A DNA stretch of 64,000 bases, taken from positions 3,472,001-3,536,000 of the forward strand of contig OY782877.1 of the NCBI GenBank assembly GCA_963678445.1, written 5' to 3'. A program made the translations under genes and the position numbers. The number at the start of each line of letters is the position of its first letter. Positions within the stretch are counted from its first letter, which is position 1. This document shows, in pieces, positions 45,324 to 53,815 of the stretch. The DNA comes from G963678445 sp963678445. Its GTDB lineage: Bacteria; Hydrogenedentota; Hydrogenedentia; Hydrogenedentales; G963678445. The notes below the pieces were generated by a model. That model made no database searches. It was not told the DNA's origin and was given only the letters and a program-made list of their open reading frames with translations.

Positions 45324-45391
45324 TGGTCAGAGGGGCTAAGGACCATATGTTGCCGGTGGCGCTGGCCATTTGCCGGTGGTCGCTGGACTAA
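45324..45391 (+). repeat. Dispersed intergenic repeat, long type, 3' part
   Basis: GGTCAGAGGGGCTAAGGACCATATG, then GGTGGCGCTGGCC and CCGGTGGTCGCTGGACTA. It matches the 3' half of the 23729 copy, including the extra GGC...GCC hairpin. It lies exactly between two convergent genes. Confidence 0.75.
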
Positions 45392-45721
45392 CTAGAAGAG
45401 GGCCAGGCAACCGCGTAGGGCGAGCAGGATAAAGAGGACGATGAATATGCAGCCACTACCGCAGCAGCAACCGGAGTTGTCGGTGTAGACGCGGTGCATT
45501 TCGAAGATCCTGCGCTGCGTAGCGCCGCTGGTATCGGATTCTGCGAAGTGTCCGTTGAGGTCTTGACTGTGGTTTTCAAAGCGGGCATCCAGGGGGATGA
45601 GGCTTAGATCGGGGGTGATTTCCATGGATAGGCCGCACTCCGGACAAATGATGTCTTGTCCGGAGCGGGCTTCAGCAATTTCAAAACGTGTGCTGCATTG
45701 AGGACAGGTGACGGTGTACAC
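45392..45721 (-). CDS. Zinc-ribbon membrane protein (MJ0042-type zinc finger)
   Basis: A 109-residue protein. Residues 1-35 hold a zinc ribbon with CPQC and CPEC pairs and the FEIAEA strand typical of the MJ0042 finger. An unstructured linker with an FENHSQDLNGHF segment follows, and the C-terminus contains a CCCGSGC cluster and one transmembrane helix (about 90-106). The GTG start is 14 bases after the VWA lipoprotein gene, with which it probably forms an operon. Confidence 0.8.
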   Translation of the reverse strand: MYTVTCPQCSTRFEIAEARSGQDIICPECGLSMEITPDLSLIPLDARFENHSQDLNGHFAESDTSGATQRRIFEMHRVYTDNSGCCCGSGCIFIVLFILLALRGCLALF

Positions 45722-45735
45722 TACGAATTGCTTCC

Positions 45736-47457
45736 TTATTTTGAGGTTTCGATGGCTGCGGGTGGGGTATTGTCAAATCCGTCGAGCGCAAAGGTCTGGC
45801 CCGAGGGGTATAGGGTGTTGTCGATATAGATGTGATTAAAGAGGGGGGTGCTTGCGTCTTCGATTTGGCCAAAGTTAAAGCGGAGTAGGGGGCCGAAGGT
45901 GGCGAAGGGGAGGGGCACGCCGTTGGGGTTTTCAAGGGTAATCCAAAGTCCATGCAGCTCAGGGGCTTCTTCGATATCCATACGCCAATCGTCGAGTAAC
46001 CCATCGCTGGTGACCGGGACACGGCTAATGTAAAACTCGAAATCACTGTCAATGAAGAGGGAGAGCGAGGTGATATTACGGGGGACATAGGCGGCGCGGA
46101 GGAATACCGTAGCACCAGCAGGGGTGTCGGAATAGTCGAGGCTCAGCCGTCCCTGGAGTTCATTGGATTCATAGGTGCTGGGGGTGAAGGTCTTGGTGGA
46201 AAGGTAGCGCGCAGTGGCGTCGTTGAGCGTGATCTCGAAGGCGGGTTTGAAAGCACGGGCGTCGTCGCGTAGCAGGGAAGCCCAACGCAGGGTGTAGCGA
46301 CTGCCCAGGTTGGCTACGATTTCTTCAAATCGATCGTCCAGCTCATTGATGGATGCGGCAGGGAAATACGCGCCTGTGGTGCTTTTTGCGATTTCTTTGA
46401 GGCCCACCTCGTCGACGTTGTTGCCAAAACCAATCGCGAAGACATGGATATTTTTCTTTACCGCCCGGTTGATCGCATCGCTGCGCGAGGTGCTGCTGGA
46501 GGTATCGTCGCCATCAGAAAAGAGCAGTATATATCGATCCTCTTCCGCGTCATTCACGGGGAAAAAGGCTTCTGTGGAGAGCGAGATGGCATCCCATACG
46601 CGCGAACCACCGGTGAACCCCTGCACATACGCGCTTTGGATACTATCGAGGCGTTGTTCCAGATAGTCACGTTCGACCGTCAGTTCGGCAACACGTTGCG
46701 GTGCGCTGCTTTCGACGTGAAATTCGATGATGCCTACCTGTGCATCTTCATTCAACGCGGGTAGTAAGACATTCAGGACCGCTTCTTCCATGGCTGCCAC
46801 ACTGTTTTGCATGCTTTGGCTGTAATCCAACACCAAATCCACCTTGAGTTTTCGGGCGGCAGCACGTCGCAAGTGGACCCCGGTTTCCACACCAACCTCT
46901 TTTTGTCCTTCTTTGGCGACAACTGTCAGCTGGCCCGGTTCTGCAACGACAGGATTACCTTCTTTATCTTCCAGGGTGAAGTTGAAGTCCAGCAAGTAGG
47001 GCTTGGAGAAATGAGAAACGATATTGCTCAGGTTCAAGTCTCCCTGAGCCGGTTGTTCCGTGTCCTGGCGCACCTTCACGGTAACGTAGACCGGATTGGC
47101 GCCGGGTGCGGAAAGCAGAAGTCTACCCTCATGATCCCCCTTCGCCAACTGGCTGCGATCGATAGAAACCGATATTGTTTGCTTGCTCAACGTTCCATTG
47201 GCGTCGGGCGCCACACTGGTGACCTCATTTACATCCGTAAGCAGCCAGGATTCCCGTGCGGTGACAGCAATGGGCAGACTATCGATACTCTTTTCCGTGT
47301 TCCAGACCTGAAAGCGGATATCCAGTTCACTTAAGCCGAAATCCAGGGTCGACTGCGACACCCCGATAGCATCCTTACGCGGATTGCAGCCCGATAGTCC
47401 CCCCAGGACAACAGCCAGTACGAGAATCGCGATGTGCTTGTAATATCGTTTCATCAT
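45736..47457 (-). CDS. VWA-domain lipoprotein
   Basis: A 573-residue lipoprotein (LGGLSGC, lipidated Cys24) exported to the envelope. Residues 30-130 look like a beta-sandwich domain (WLLTDVNEVTSV, GRLLLSAPGANPVYVTV). A von Willebrand A domain (about 205-385) follows, with a MIDAS-like DYSQSM (D-x-S-x-S), a later SDGDD and an IHVFAIGFG strand. The C-terminal 180 residues contain beta strands of unknown fold (FDNTPPAAI at the end). VWA domains mediate metal-dependent protein contacts. It is probably co-transcribed with the zinc-ribbon membrane gene. Confidence 0.85.
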   Translation of the reverse strand: MMKRYYKHIAILVLAVVLGGLSGCNPRKDAIGVSQSTLDFGLSELDIRFQVWNTEKSIDSLPIAVTARESWLLTDVNEVTSVAPDANGTLSKQTISVSIDRSQLAKGDHEGRLLLSAPGANPVYVTVKVRQDTEQPAQGDLNLSNIVSHFSKPYLLDFNFTLEDKEGNPVVAEPGQLTVVAKEGQKEVGVETGVHLRRAAARKLKVDLVLDYSQSMQNSVAAMEEAVLNVLLPALNEDAQVGIIEFHVESSAPQRVAELTVERDYLEQRLDSIQSAYVQGFTGGSRVWDAISLSTEAFFPVNDAEEDRYILLFSDGDDTSSSTSRSDAINRAVKKNIHVFAIGFGNNVDEVGLKEIAKSTTGAYFPAASINELDDRFEEIVANLGSRYTLRWASLLRDDARAFKPAFEITLNDATARYLSTKTFTPSTYESNELQGRLSLDYSDTPAGATVFLRAAYVPRNITSLSLFIDSDFEFYISRVPVTSDGLLDDWRMDIEEAPELHGLWITLENPNGVPLPFATFGPLLRFNFGQIEDASTPLFNHIYIDNTLYPSGQTFALDGFDNTPPAAIETSK

Positions 47458-47781
47458 GCCTCTCCTGCGTTCATGTGTTGGTATCGCTATACCGATGCGT
47501 ACAGATCAGAACCCATCAGCATCCAATCCATTATACATACCTTGCTTGCGATAAAGCATTTCCCTGAATTTAGGTTTTTGTGAAAAAACTTTAAATTATG
47601 ACAAAACAATGATACAGTCACACACAGGGAGTGAATATTTCAATCCCGTATCATGGTTATTTGTTTTCATGTATAGAGTGTATAAACAGAGGGGAGGATA
47701 TAAAAGAGACATTTTTTAGAGCACTTTGGGTTAAATAGAGAGGCTGTTGTAAAACAGTAAACAGTGATGGAAGGACAAGAA
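47458..47781. other. Divergent intergenic region, AT-rich
   Basis: A 324-base gap between the VWA lipoprotein gene (minus) and the C25 protease gene (plus). It is AT-rich and must hold promoters for both, but no pair of -35/-10 boxes with proper spacing was convincing. No repeat copy is present. Confidence 0.4.
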
Positions 47782-50706
47782 ATGTTTTTTTCGAAGAAAT
47801 GCATGTTTTTTGTAGTCTGTACTGTAGTGACTGTATTTTCCTTTGGTGTATATGCGGATGGGGTGCGTGCGGAGAAACCCGTGGTGGATGTTGTATCCGT
47901 GTCAGAGAAAGGGGCGCAGTTTTCTATCACGCTGCCGGAAATCCGGCATAATAAAATGGCCAATGAAAAGGGGGCGGTTTTCGACCGATTCGATTTTGAG
48001 GGGTGTGGGGTCTGGGCTTCGGGCGAGGGAGCTCCCGAATTGCCGGTCTATCGCACGCTGATAGAGGTTCCTGACGGGGTAACCGTTACAGCGACCTTTG
48101 GGAAGGCGCCATCCGAACGTTTGTCTGGCAAGTATCTGCTTTGGCCCAGTCAACCTCCCGAACAGGAAACGGCCACCCCGCCGTTGGATCTGCGTTCTGC
48201 GTTCTGTTTCGATGCCAAGGCCTATGAAAAAGAAGATGCCGGTTTTGACGGCTGGGGGCGTGTCTCTGATGCAGGCTACATGCGTGGTCACCGCTTGCAA
48301 TGGCTTGAAATTTTCCCGGTACGCTATTCTCCGTCCCAGAAATCGGTTTCCCTCTTAAAAGGGACAATGTCCGTTTCGTTGAGCTATTCGGGAGCGGTAA
48401 AGCGAAACGCCAGAATGTCCGCGTTGAGTAATCCGGATTGGGATCGCTTTGTGGATGCGGTTTCGATTCAGGCATGTGTTGAAACGAAGGTAGACAGGGC
48501 TGCGTATGCGACCAAGACCATGTCTTTTTCTGGTGCAGACTACCTCATTATCGTTCCGGACGCCCTTGAAGACACGGTTGCGCCCCTGGCCGAATGGAAA
48601 CACCGGAAAGGGCTTCGGGTAAAGGTCACGCCGCTTTCAGACATTGGCGTTAATCCCGATACCGCCGCCATAAAAGCCTACGTGCAAAACGCGTACGACA
48701 CTTGGGACCCTGCCCCCAGTTATCTGCTCCTTATTGGCAGCCCCAGAACCGATTTGCCCAACTTTACATATCAATATAATGGCAATGACTACTATTCTGA
48801 CCATGGGTATGCGTTGTTAGAGGGGGGAGATATCTTGCCTGAAATCATGGTAGGGCGTATTTCCTATCCTGACCTTTCTGCCGCACAATTGCAGGGCGCG
48901 ATTGACAAAGTTCTGACCTATGAACTGGATCCAGATCTTTCCTCGGGTAGCTCGTCCATGTATACCCAGTGTTTGCTTGCTGCATATTATCAAGACAACG
49001 ATAATAATGCCTATGCGGATCGATACTTCATGGAAACCAGTGCTCACCAGGAGGCGTTTTTAGAATCTAGCACTGGTTTGACCGCTATTCCAGCCTGGTA
49101 TACTAATTCTGGTACACACAGTGAATATCATTATCGTTCACCTAATACCTATCCTGGACGCCCTGGTACTGCAGGGGCGCTTATCCCTTCTTCGGTTACA
49201 TCATCGTGGTATCGTGATCAATTCTATACTGATTTGTTAATTCGCTTGGCCTTTCTGACTGGCAGCGATTTAGCCTTTTATCGGGGACATGGTTTACCTG
49301 CTGGATGGGCTAGTATTGGATATACCAAAGCGGATTTGCCGCAGCTTAATAATGCTGGTAAATATCCTTCCGTCTTTAGTCTGACCTGTAGCGCCGGTTC
49401 ATTTGGTGTCGCGCAGGCATCAGCTTCATTTTCGGAAGAAATTCAAACTATGGAAGAAAGTGGAGCGGTTTGGACGATGGGGGCTTCCCGTGTCACGCTT
49501 ACCCCTCATAACGATATTTTCTGCCGTGGTATTTTGGATTATTTTTTTGGTACATACGTTCCTGCGTATTCTATTGCTGGTTTTGATCATTTTATGCGGC
49601 CATCTGAGGCAGCTAGCTATGGAAAGTTGTATTTAAAAAGTATTTATGATACTTCAGGCACCAGGATGACTTGGCGGGCATTTAATGTTTTTGGTGACCC
49701 TGAGATGCAGATGCGTCTTGGTGAAAGCATTGATAGCTGTACGTTGTATACAGATTTTTCCGCACAAGCGTCCAGCTATACCGCGAACCTCTGGTTGTAC
49801 ACTTCCGATGGTACGCCGATTTCAGGGCAGAAAATTGTTTTGTCGGAACCGGAAGATCTCGCCGGTGCAACACAGGAACAAAATACGTCCTCCACAGGAA
49901 CGGCTAGTTTTAGTGGCCTGACGATGGATTATGTATACGATGTCGCAGTATACAATACCAATCTGGCGCCATGGGATCGTGTTCTGGCGCATACAGCTGA
50001 CACCGAAGGCTTTGATTGTGTTATTTCCGAGGCAGAAAGGGACCGTGTGATATCTTATCATAACAGCAGCGCCTTCCACGTTGATTACACAGGTATCGAC
50101 GGCTATGCGGCGGGAAGCGGTGCGACGAGTTCCTATTTCGCCCATGCCAGCGATTATAATCCCAACCACACGCCTGACTGGACGATTGACATGACCGAGC
50201 TTTTGCGCATAATACAGCTTTGCAATTCCGGTGGATACACGTTCTCGTTTGGCACGGAAGACAATTTTGCGCCTGCTCCACCGCGTAGCAAAGCCATGCT
50301 TAGCGATCCGGTGTTGTCCTCGTACACAACTATCGAAACCGGTGCGGCGCGTGCACAAGAAGCCGATTGCACGACCGTTTCTGTCGAGCTTGTGGAATCT
50401 TTGCCGGGTAACAGCGATATTACCGCCTTGGGTTTGGTTGCCGACTTGCCCAAAGGCTATATCTATGACGGGTGGGTTGCAGGGCCCAGACCTGTTGTAG
50501 AATCGCAGAAAGGCGCGGTGGGTTCGCTGGAGTTCGTATGGAGCGAAGTACCAACACTTCCTTGTACCGTACAGTATCGCATTCGCAGCGTGGCGGGCGT
50601 AAAGTCGCAATCAAACGCTGTTCCTGCGCATCGTTTTCTGTATCGTACCTATGGTGCTGAATTGCAATCCAAAGAGGCGGCAGTTCCATTGAAAGCAGTT
50701 CAGTGA
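47782..50706 (+). CDS. Secreted gingipain-like C25 cysteine protease with dockerin-like C-terminal region
   Basis: A 974-residue secreted protein. AAGGA six bases before ATG 47782 and the signal peptide (about 1-22) support this start; earlier in-frame starts at 47764 and 47767 lack it. A pro-region is followed by a C25 catalytic domain (about 250-660) with YLLLIGSPRTDLP, PEIMVGRISYP, the catalytic His in FYRGHG and Cys in LTCSAGSFG, and NVFGDPEMQMR at its end. A C-terminal part carries one dockerin-like unit (PDWTIDMTELLRIIQLCNSGGY, read as motif) and a terminal beta-sandwich. The same motif occurs twice in each of the next two genes, which suggests related targeting or assembly. Confidence 0.88.
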   Translation: MFFSKKCMFFVVCTVVTVFSFGVYADGVRAEKPVVDVVSVSEKGAQFSITLPEIRHNKMANEKGAVFDRFDFEGCGVWASGEGAPELPVYRTLIEVPDGVTVTATFGKAPSERLSGKYLLWPSQPPEQETATPPLDLRSAFCFDAKAYEKEDAGFDGWGRVSDAGYMRGHRLQWLEIFPVRYSPSQKSVSLLKGTMSVSLSYSGAVKRNARMSALSNPDWDRFVDAVSIQACVETKVDRAAYATKTMSFSGADYLIIVPDALEDTVAPLAEWKHRKGLRVKVTPLSDIGVNPDTAAIKAYVQNAYDTWDPAPSYLLLIGSPRTDLPNFTYQYNGNDYYSDHGYALLEGGDILPEIMVGRISYPDLSAAQLQGAIDKVLTYELDPDLSSGSSSMYTQCLLAAYYQDNDNNAYADRYFMETSAHQEAFLESSTGLTAIPAWYTNSGTHSEYHYRSPNTYPGRPGTAGALIPSSVTSSWYRDQFYTDLLIRLAFLTGSDLAFYRGHGLPAGWASIGYTKADLPQLNNAGKYPSVFSLTCSAGSFGVAQASASFSEEIQTMEESGAVWTMGASRVTLTPHNDIFCRGILDYFFGTYVPAYSIAGFDHFMRPSEAASYGKLYLKSIYDTSGTRMTWRAFNVFGDPEMQMRLGESIDSCTLYTDFSAQASSYTANLWLYTSDGTPISGQKIVLSEPEDLAGATQEQNTSSTGTASFSGLTMDYVYDVAVYNTNLAPWDRVLAHTADTEGFDCVISEAERDRVISYHNSSAFHVDYTGIDGYAAGSGATSSYFAHASDYNPNHTPDWTIDMTELLRIIQLCNSGGYTFSFGTEDNFAPAPPRSKAMLSDPVLSSYTTIETGAARAQEADCTTVSVELVESLPGNSDITALGLVADLPKGYIYDGWVAGPRPVVESQKGAVGSLEFVWSEVPTLPCTVQYRIRSVAGVKSQSNAVPAHRFLYRTYGAELQSKEAAVPLKAVQ

Positions 50707-50779
50707 ACAGTAAAAATAGTTTTGCGACAAATTTTCAGAATTAAGGTATTATTAAGAGAGAGGGTCTCCCTTTGGGTGA

Positions 50780-50826
50780 GGAGGGGGCGTAGCCCCCTCC
50801 ATAACAGCAGAAAGCCGTTGCTTTCT
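50780..50826 (+). other. Two tandem perfect stem-loops just upstream of the dockerin-like paralog gene
   Basis: GGAGGGGGC-GTA-GCCCCCTCC (9 bp stem, 50780-50800) is followed by AGAAAGC-CGTT-GCTTTCT (7 bp, 50809-50826), ending a few bases before the GGGAG ribosome site of the 50843 gene. Neither has a T-run, so they look less like terminators than like a structured leader or an RNA-processing site between the C25 gene and the paralog pair. Confidence 0.7.
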
Positions 50827-50842
50827 GGCCGGGAGTAAAAAG

Positions 50843-51694
50843 ATGCGTAAATCAATTCAATTCATAAGCAGGGGTGTGGTGCTATTGTTTCTTCTGCTGC
50901 TCTGTGTGAGCGGCTATAGTGCGGTGCATTCGGCGGATGTGTCGCAGAATGGGCGTGTGTCGCTGGGGGAATTGTTGCGTGTAATCCAGTTCTACAATTC
51001 GGATGGATACTCCTGTGATGCGAGCGGGGAGGATGGGTATCGTCCGGGTGCGGAAGGAACGAAGGGCTGCAAGGCGCATGACACGGATTATCTAAGCCAG
51101 GACTGGTCGATAGAACTGTCGGAACTGCTGCGTCTGATCCAGTTGTACAACACAGGACGGTACATGACGGACGCAAAATCGGAGGATGGTTATGCGGGGT
51201 GTACGGATGCAGTGCTTGATCCGCACATCATCCCGGTCTTGGGCGATGCGGACGGCAATTACCTGACCGAGGCGGAAGAGGAAGCGCTGGGTATCAGCGG
51301 TGATACTGGTGAAATCCCCATCGGGATTCGCTTGGCGCAGGCCGCCGCAACCGCCATAGACGCCCTTAAACTCTATAATTACGATCCGGGGAGTCAACCG
51401 CCCGAAGATAGTCCGTATCTGAGTATTGAGGGAGAGGCCGATTGTTTTTGTCTGGACCCGTTTACAGAGGAAGTAATTTATTTTGACACCTATGAGTTGG
51501 TCGATCCGGTGAATGACCGACGTGTTTTTGTGACTGCAGTGGCGCGTACGTTTCTTTCCTTTGGCTCGTTTTCTTATCTGGGAGAAGGCTGTCAGGCCAT
51601 CGACGAGGATAATTGCTATTGGGATGGCGAGCAGCATCGTCTGGATGTGGTGACAATTCTGTCGATATTGGGTATTGATCCGGCTACGGTGTAG
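50843..51694 (+). CDS. Secreted dockerin-like repeat protein, paralog 1
   Basis: A 283-residue secreted protein with a signal peptide (about 1-28). It has two dockerin-like units: ADVSQNGRVSLGELLRVIQF and a second with DWSIELSELLRLIQLYN, each followed by an acidic EDGY loop with Asp residues suited to calcium binding (SGEDGY, KSEDGY). A third acidic stretch, LGDADGNYLTEAEEEAL, and an unclassified C-terminal domain with paired cysteines (DCFCLDP, ENCYW-like NCYWDGEQ) follow. Roughly its first half is nearly identical in DNA to the next gene (offset 887 bases), so it is a recent tandem duplicate. The function is unknown; a Ca-dependent surface assembly role is inferred. Confidence 0.85.
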   Translation: MRKSIQFISRGVVLLFLLLLCVSGYSAVHSADVSQNGRVSLGELLRVIQFYNSDGYSCDASGEDGYRPGAEGTKGCKAHDTDYLSQDWSIELSELLRLIQLYNTGRYMTDAKSEDGYAGCTDAVLDPHIIPVLGDADGNYLTEAEEEALGISGDTGEIPIGIRLAQAAATAIDALKLYNYDPGSQPPEDSPYLSIEGEADCFCLDPFTEEVIYFDTYELVDPVNDRRVFVTAVARTFLSFGSFSYLGEGCQAIDEDNCYWDGEQHRLDVVTILSILGIDPATV

Positions 51695-51738
51695 GTAGGA
51701 AAGCGTGCAAGGTTGAAACAATTAGAATATGGAGCAGG

Positions 51739-52596
51739 ATGGGCATGGTTAAACGATTCTACTTGTTGACAGGCGCTTTTTTGTTGCTCTGTACGAGCGG
51801 CTATAGTGCGGTGCATTCGGCGGATGTGTCGCAGAATGGGCGTGTGTCGCTTGGGGAATTGTTGCGTATAATCCAGTTCTACAATTCGGATGGATACTCC
51901 TGTGATGCGAGCGGGGAGGATGGGTATCGTCCGGGTGCGGAAGGGACGAAGGATTGCAAGGCACATGACACGGATTATGCGACGCAGGACTGGTCGATAG
52001 AACTGTCGGAATTGTTGCGTCTGATCCAGTTGTATAACACGGGACGGTACATGACGGATGTGAAGTCGGAAGATGGTTATGCGGGGTGTACGGATGCAGT
52101 GCTTGATCCGCACATCATCCCGGTGCTGGGCGATGAGGATGGTAATTACCTGACCGAGGAAGAAGAGGAAGCGCTGGGTATCAGCGGCGATACCGGTGAA
52201 ATTCCTATCGGGATTCGCCTGGGACAGGCCGCGGCAGCCGCCATAGACGCCCTTGAACTGTATGGCTACTGGACCTCAGCGGACCCGGAGAGTCAATTGC
52301 CAGAAGATCGTCCTTATCTGTACCTTGATGGCGAATCAAGCTGTGGCAGTTGCCTGGATCCTTTTAACTTGGAGCGTATGTATAACGATGCGTATGAATT
52401 GAGAAATCCAGTAACCGGTGAGTTTGTTGTATTGGGTGGGGTGGCGCTTCAGTTTCTTTCGTTTGGGTCGTTTTCCCACCTTGGCCGAGGGTGTGATTTC
52501 GCTGGATTTGAGCAATGCTATTGGGATGGCGAGCAACGGCGTCTGGATGTGGTGACAATCCTGTCAATACTGGGTATTGACCCGGCTACGGTGTAG
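51739..52596 (+). CDS. Secreted dockerin-like repeat protein, paralog 2
   Basis: A 285-residue secreted protein, the tandem copy of the gene before it. The signal peptide differs (LLTGAFLLLCTSGYSA), the two dockerin-like units are nearly the same, and the C-terminal domain has drifted (SCGSCLDPFN, ECYW-like QCYWDGEQ). The ends QRRLDVVTILSILGIDPATV and QHRLDVVTILSILGIDPATV agree almost exactly. Nearly identical cores with divergent tails suggest duplication followed by selection or gene conversion. The stop overlaps the end of the convergent LysR gene by 11 bases. Confidence 0.85.
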   Translation: MGMVKRFYLLTGAFLLLCTSGYSAVHSADVSQNGRVSLGELLRIIQFYNSDGYSCDASGEDGYRPGAEGTKDCKAHDTDYATQDWSIELSELLRLIQLYNTGRYMTDVKSEDGYAGCTDAVLDPHIIPVLGDEDGNYLTEEEEEALGISGDTGEIPIGIRLGQAAAAAIDALELYGYWTSADPESQLPEDRPYLYLDGESSCGSCLDPFNLERMYNDAYELRNPVTGEFVVLGGVALQFLSFGSFSHLGRGCDFAGFEQCYWDGEQRRLDVVTILSILGIDPATV

Positions 52597-53497
52597 TCTC
52601 AGATTCTGAACGGAGCTGCGGGCTCCGTGTTTTTTCGTGTAGTGCAAGGAATTGCAGGAAGGCATTGGCGGCTTTGGAACGGTAGGCGTCTTTGCGTCGG
52701 ATGACGCCGATGGGGATGCGGGGGAGTCCGGCGAGGGGGCGTGTGCGGAGTTGGGTGTCGGTGTTGGAAACGGCGAGGGCGGGCAGGAAGGAGATGCCGA
52801 CACCTTCGCTGATGTAGCGTTTGATGACTTCGAAGGAGCCGCTGTCGAGTACAATGGGGGGGGTGAAGTGGTGGCTTTCGAAAAATTCTTGCAGCAACAT
52901 GCCGGTGCGGGTGTGGGTATCCATGAGCAGGAAGGGTTCTTCGCGCAGCATGGACAGGCTCAGGTTTCGCTTTCTGGCGAGGGGGTGTCGGGCGGGCAAA
53001 ACGAGTGCCAGCGCTTGTTCGAACCAGGGGTGTACTTCGAGTTGGGGGTGTTGCTGGGGCAGGGTGACGATGCCCAGCTCCAAATCGCCCTGGAGCACCT
53101 GGCTGGCAATGTCGTCGGAACTGCGATTGGTCAGCACGAGGCGGGTTTTGGGCATGGACTCCGCAAAGTGACGCACCCGGTTTGGGAGTACATACAGGGC
53201 CGTTGTATCGCTGGTGCCAATGCGTAGCTCCTGGCCTGCTTCTTCGTCAAAGTCCGCCATTTCCTGTTTGAGGGTTTCCATGTCTTGCAGGATGTGCGTT
53301 GCCTGTGCATAGAGACGTTGTCCAATCGGTGTGATACGCCCTGTCTTGCGTTCTACCAGCAGATGGCCTAGCTCCTGTTCCAATGATTTGAGCTGTTGGC
53401 TTACCGCAGGTTGCGAGCGGTGTACCCGTTGTGCTGCGGTGCGGAAACCGCCTGTTTCTACGATGGCGCAAAAGCAGCGTAATGCATCGAGGGTCAT
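52586..53497 (-). CDS. LysR-family transcriptional regulator
   Basis: A 303-residue regulator. The winged helix-turn-helix (about 1-60) contains CFCAIVETGGFRTAAQRVHRSQPAVSQQLKSLEQELG (LysR signature in two parts), and the C-terminal effector-binding half has the usual LRIGTSDTTALYVLP, LELGIVTLP and ISEGVGISFLPA blocks. ATG 53497 is the likely start, as the upstream frame extension to 53548 is not LysR-like. LysR proteins usually act on a divergent neighbour. Here that neighbour is purM, 318 bases away, so either purine genes or the gene itself could be the target. Confidence 0.9.
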   Translation of the reverse strand: MTLDALRCFCAIVETGGFRTAAQRVHRSQPAVSQQLKSLEQELGHLLVERKTGRITPIGQRLYAQATHILQDMETLKQEMADFDEEAGQELRIGTSDTTALYVLPNRVRHFAESMPKTRLVLTNRSSDDIASQVLQGDLELGIVTLPQQHPQLEVHPWFEQALALVLPARHPLARKRNLSLSMLREEPFLLMDTHTRTGMLLQEFFESHHFTPPIVLDSGSFEVIKRYISEGVGISFLPALAVSNTDTQLRTRPLAGLPRIPIGVIRRKDAYRSKAANAFLQFLALHEKTRSPQLRSESETTP

Positions 53498-53547
53498 GGG
53501 AGGGCTCTCCAATAGTTTGCGATAAGAAAATATTATCAAAACTATCA

Positions 53548-53568
53548 TAACATTTCATTTGCATTATA
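53548..53568. promoter_or_regulatory. Possible LysR-type operator
   Basis: ATAAC-N11-ATTAT, a T-N11-A dyad with flanking A/T symmetry, lies 51 bases before the LysR start. It is a typical place for autorepression but was found by eye in AT-rich DNA. Confidence 0.3.
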
Positions 53569-53815
53569 GGGAAGCGGCTGCGTATGCTTAGCTTTTCACA
53601 GGAAGATTTGGGGCAGCAGCACAGAAAAGGGCTTTGCGTTGCGCTGTTCCTGATCCGTGTGAGATTTTGTTGTTTATAACCGCTTTCAGGATCAAAAAAG
53701 ACGTTGCGTAGTAACAGGTAGGACTTTTTTTTGTCCATACCTACTTGGTTTTTTGGGTGATTTTATGCGCCTGAGGCCCACGCAGTAGATTCCAACCGTA
53801 GAGGGGAATGTTGTT

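Noticed and set aside
50911..52230. The tandem near-identical segments as a transposon or CRISPR-like array
   Set aside because: They are coding, in the same frame of two complete genes, with no terminal repeats or spacers; tandem gene duplication explains them.
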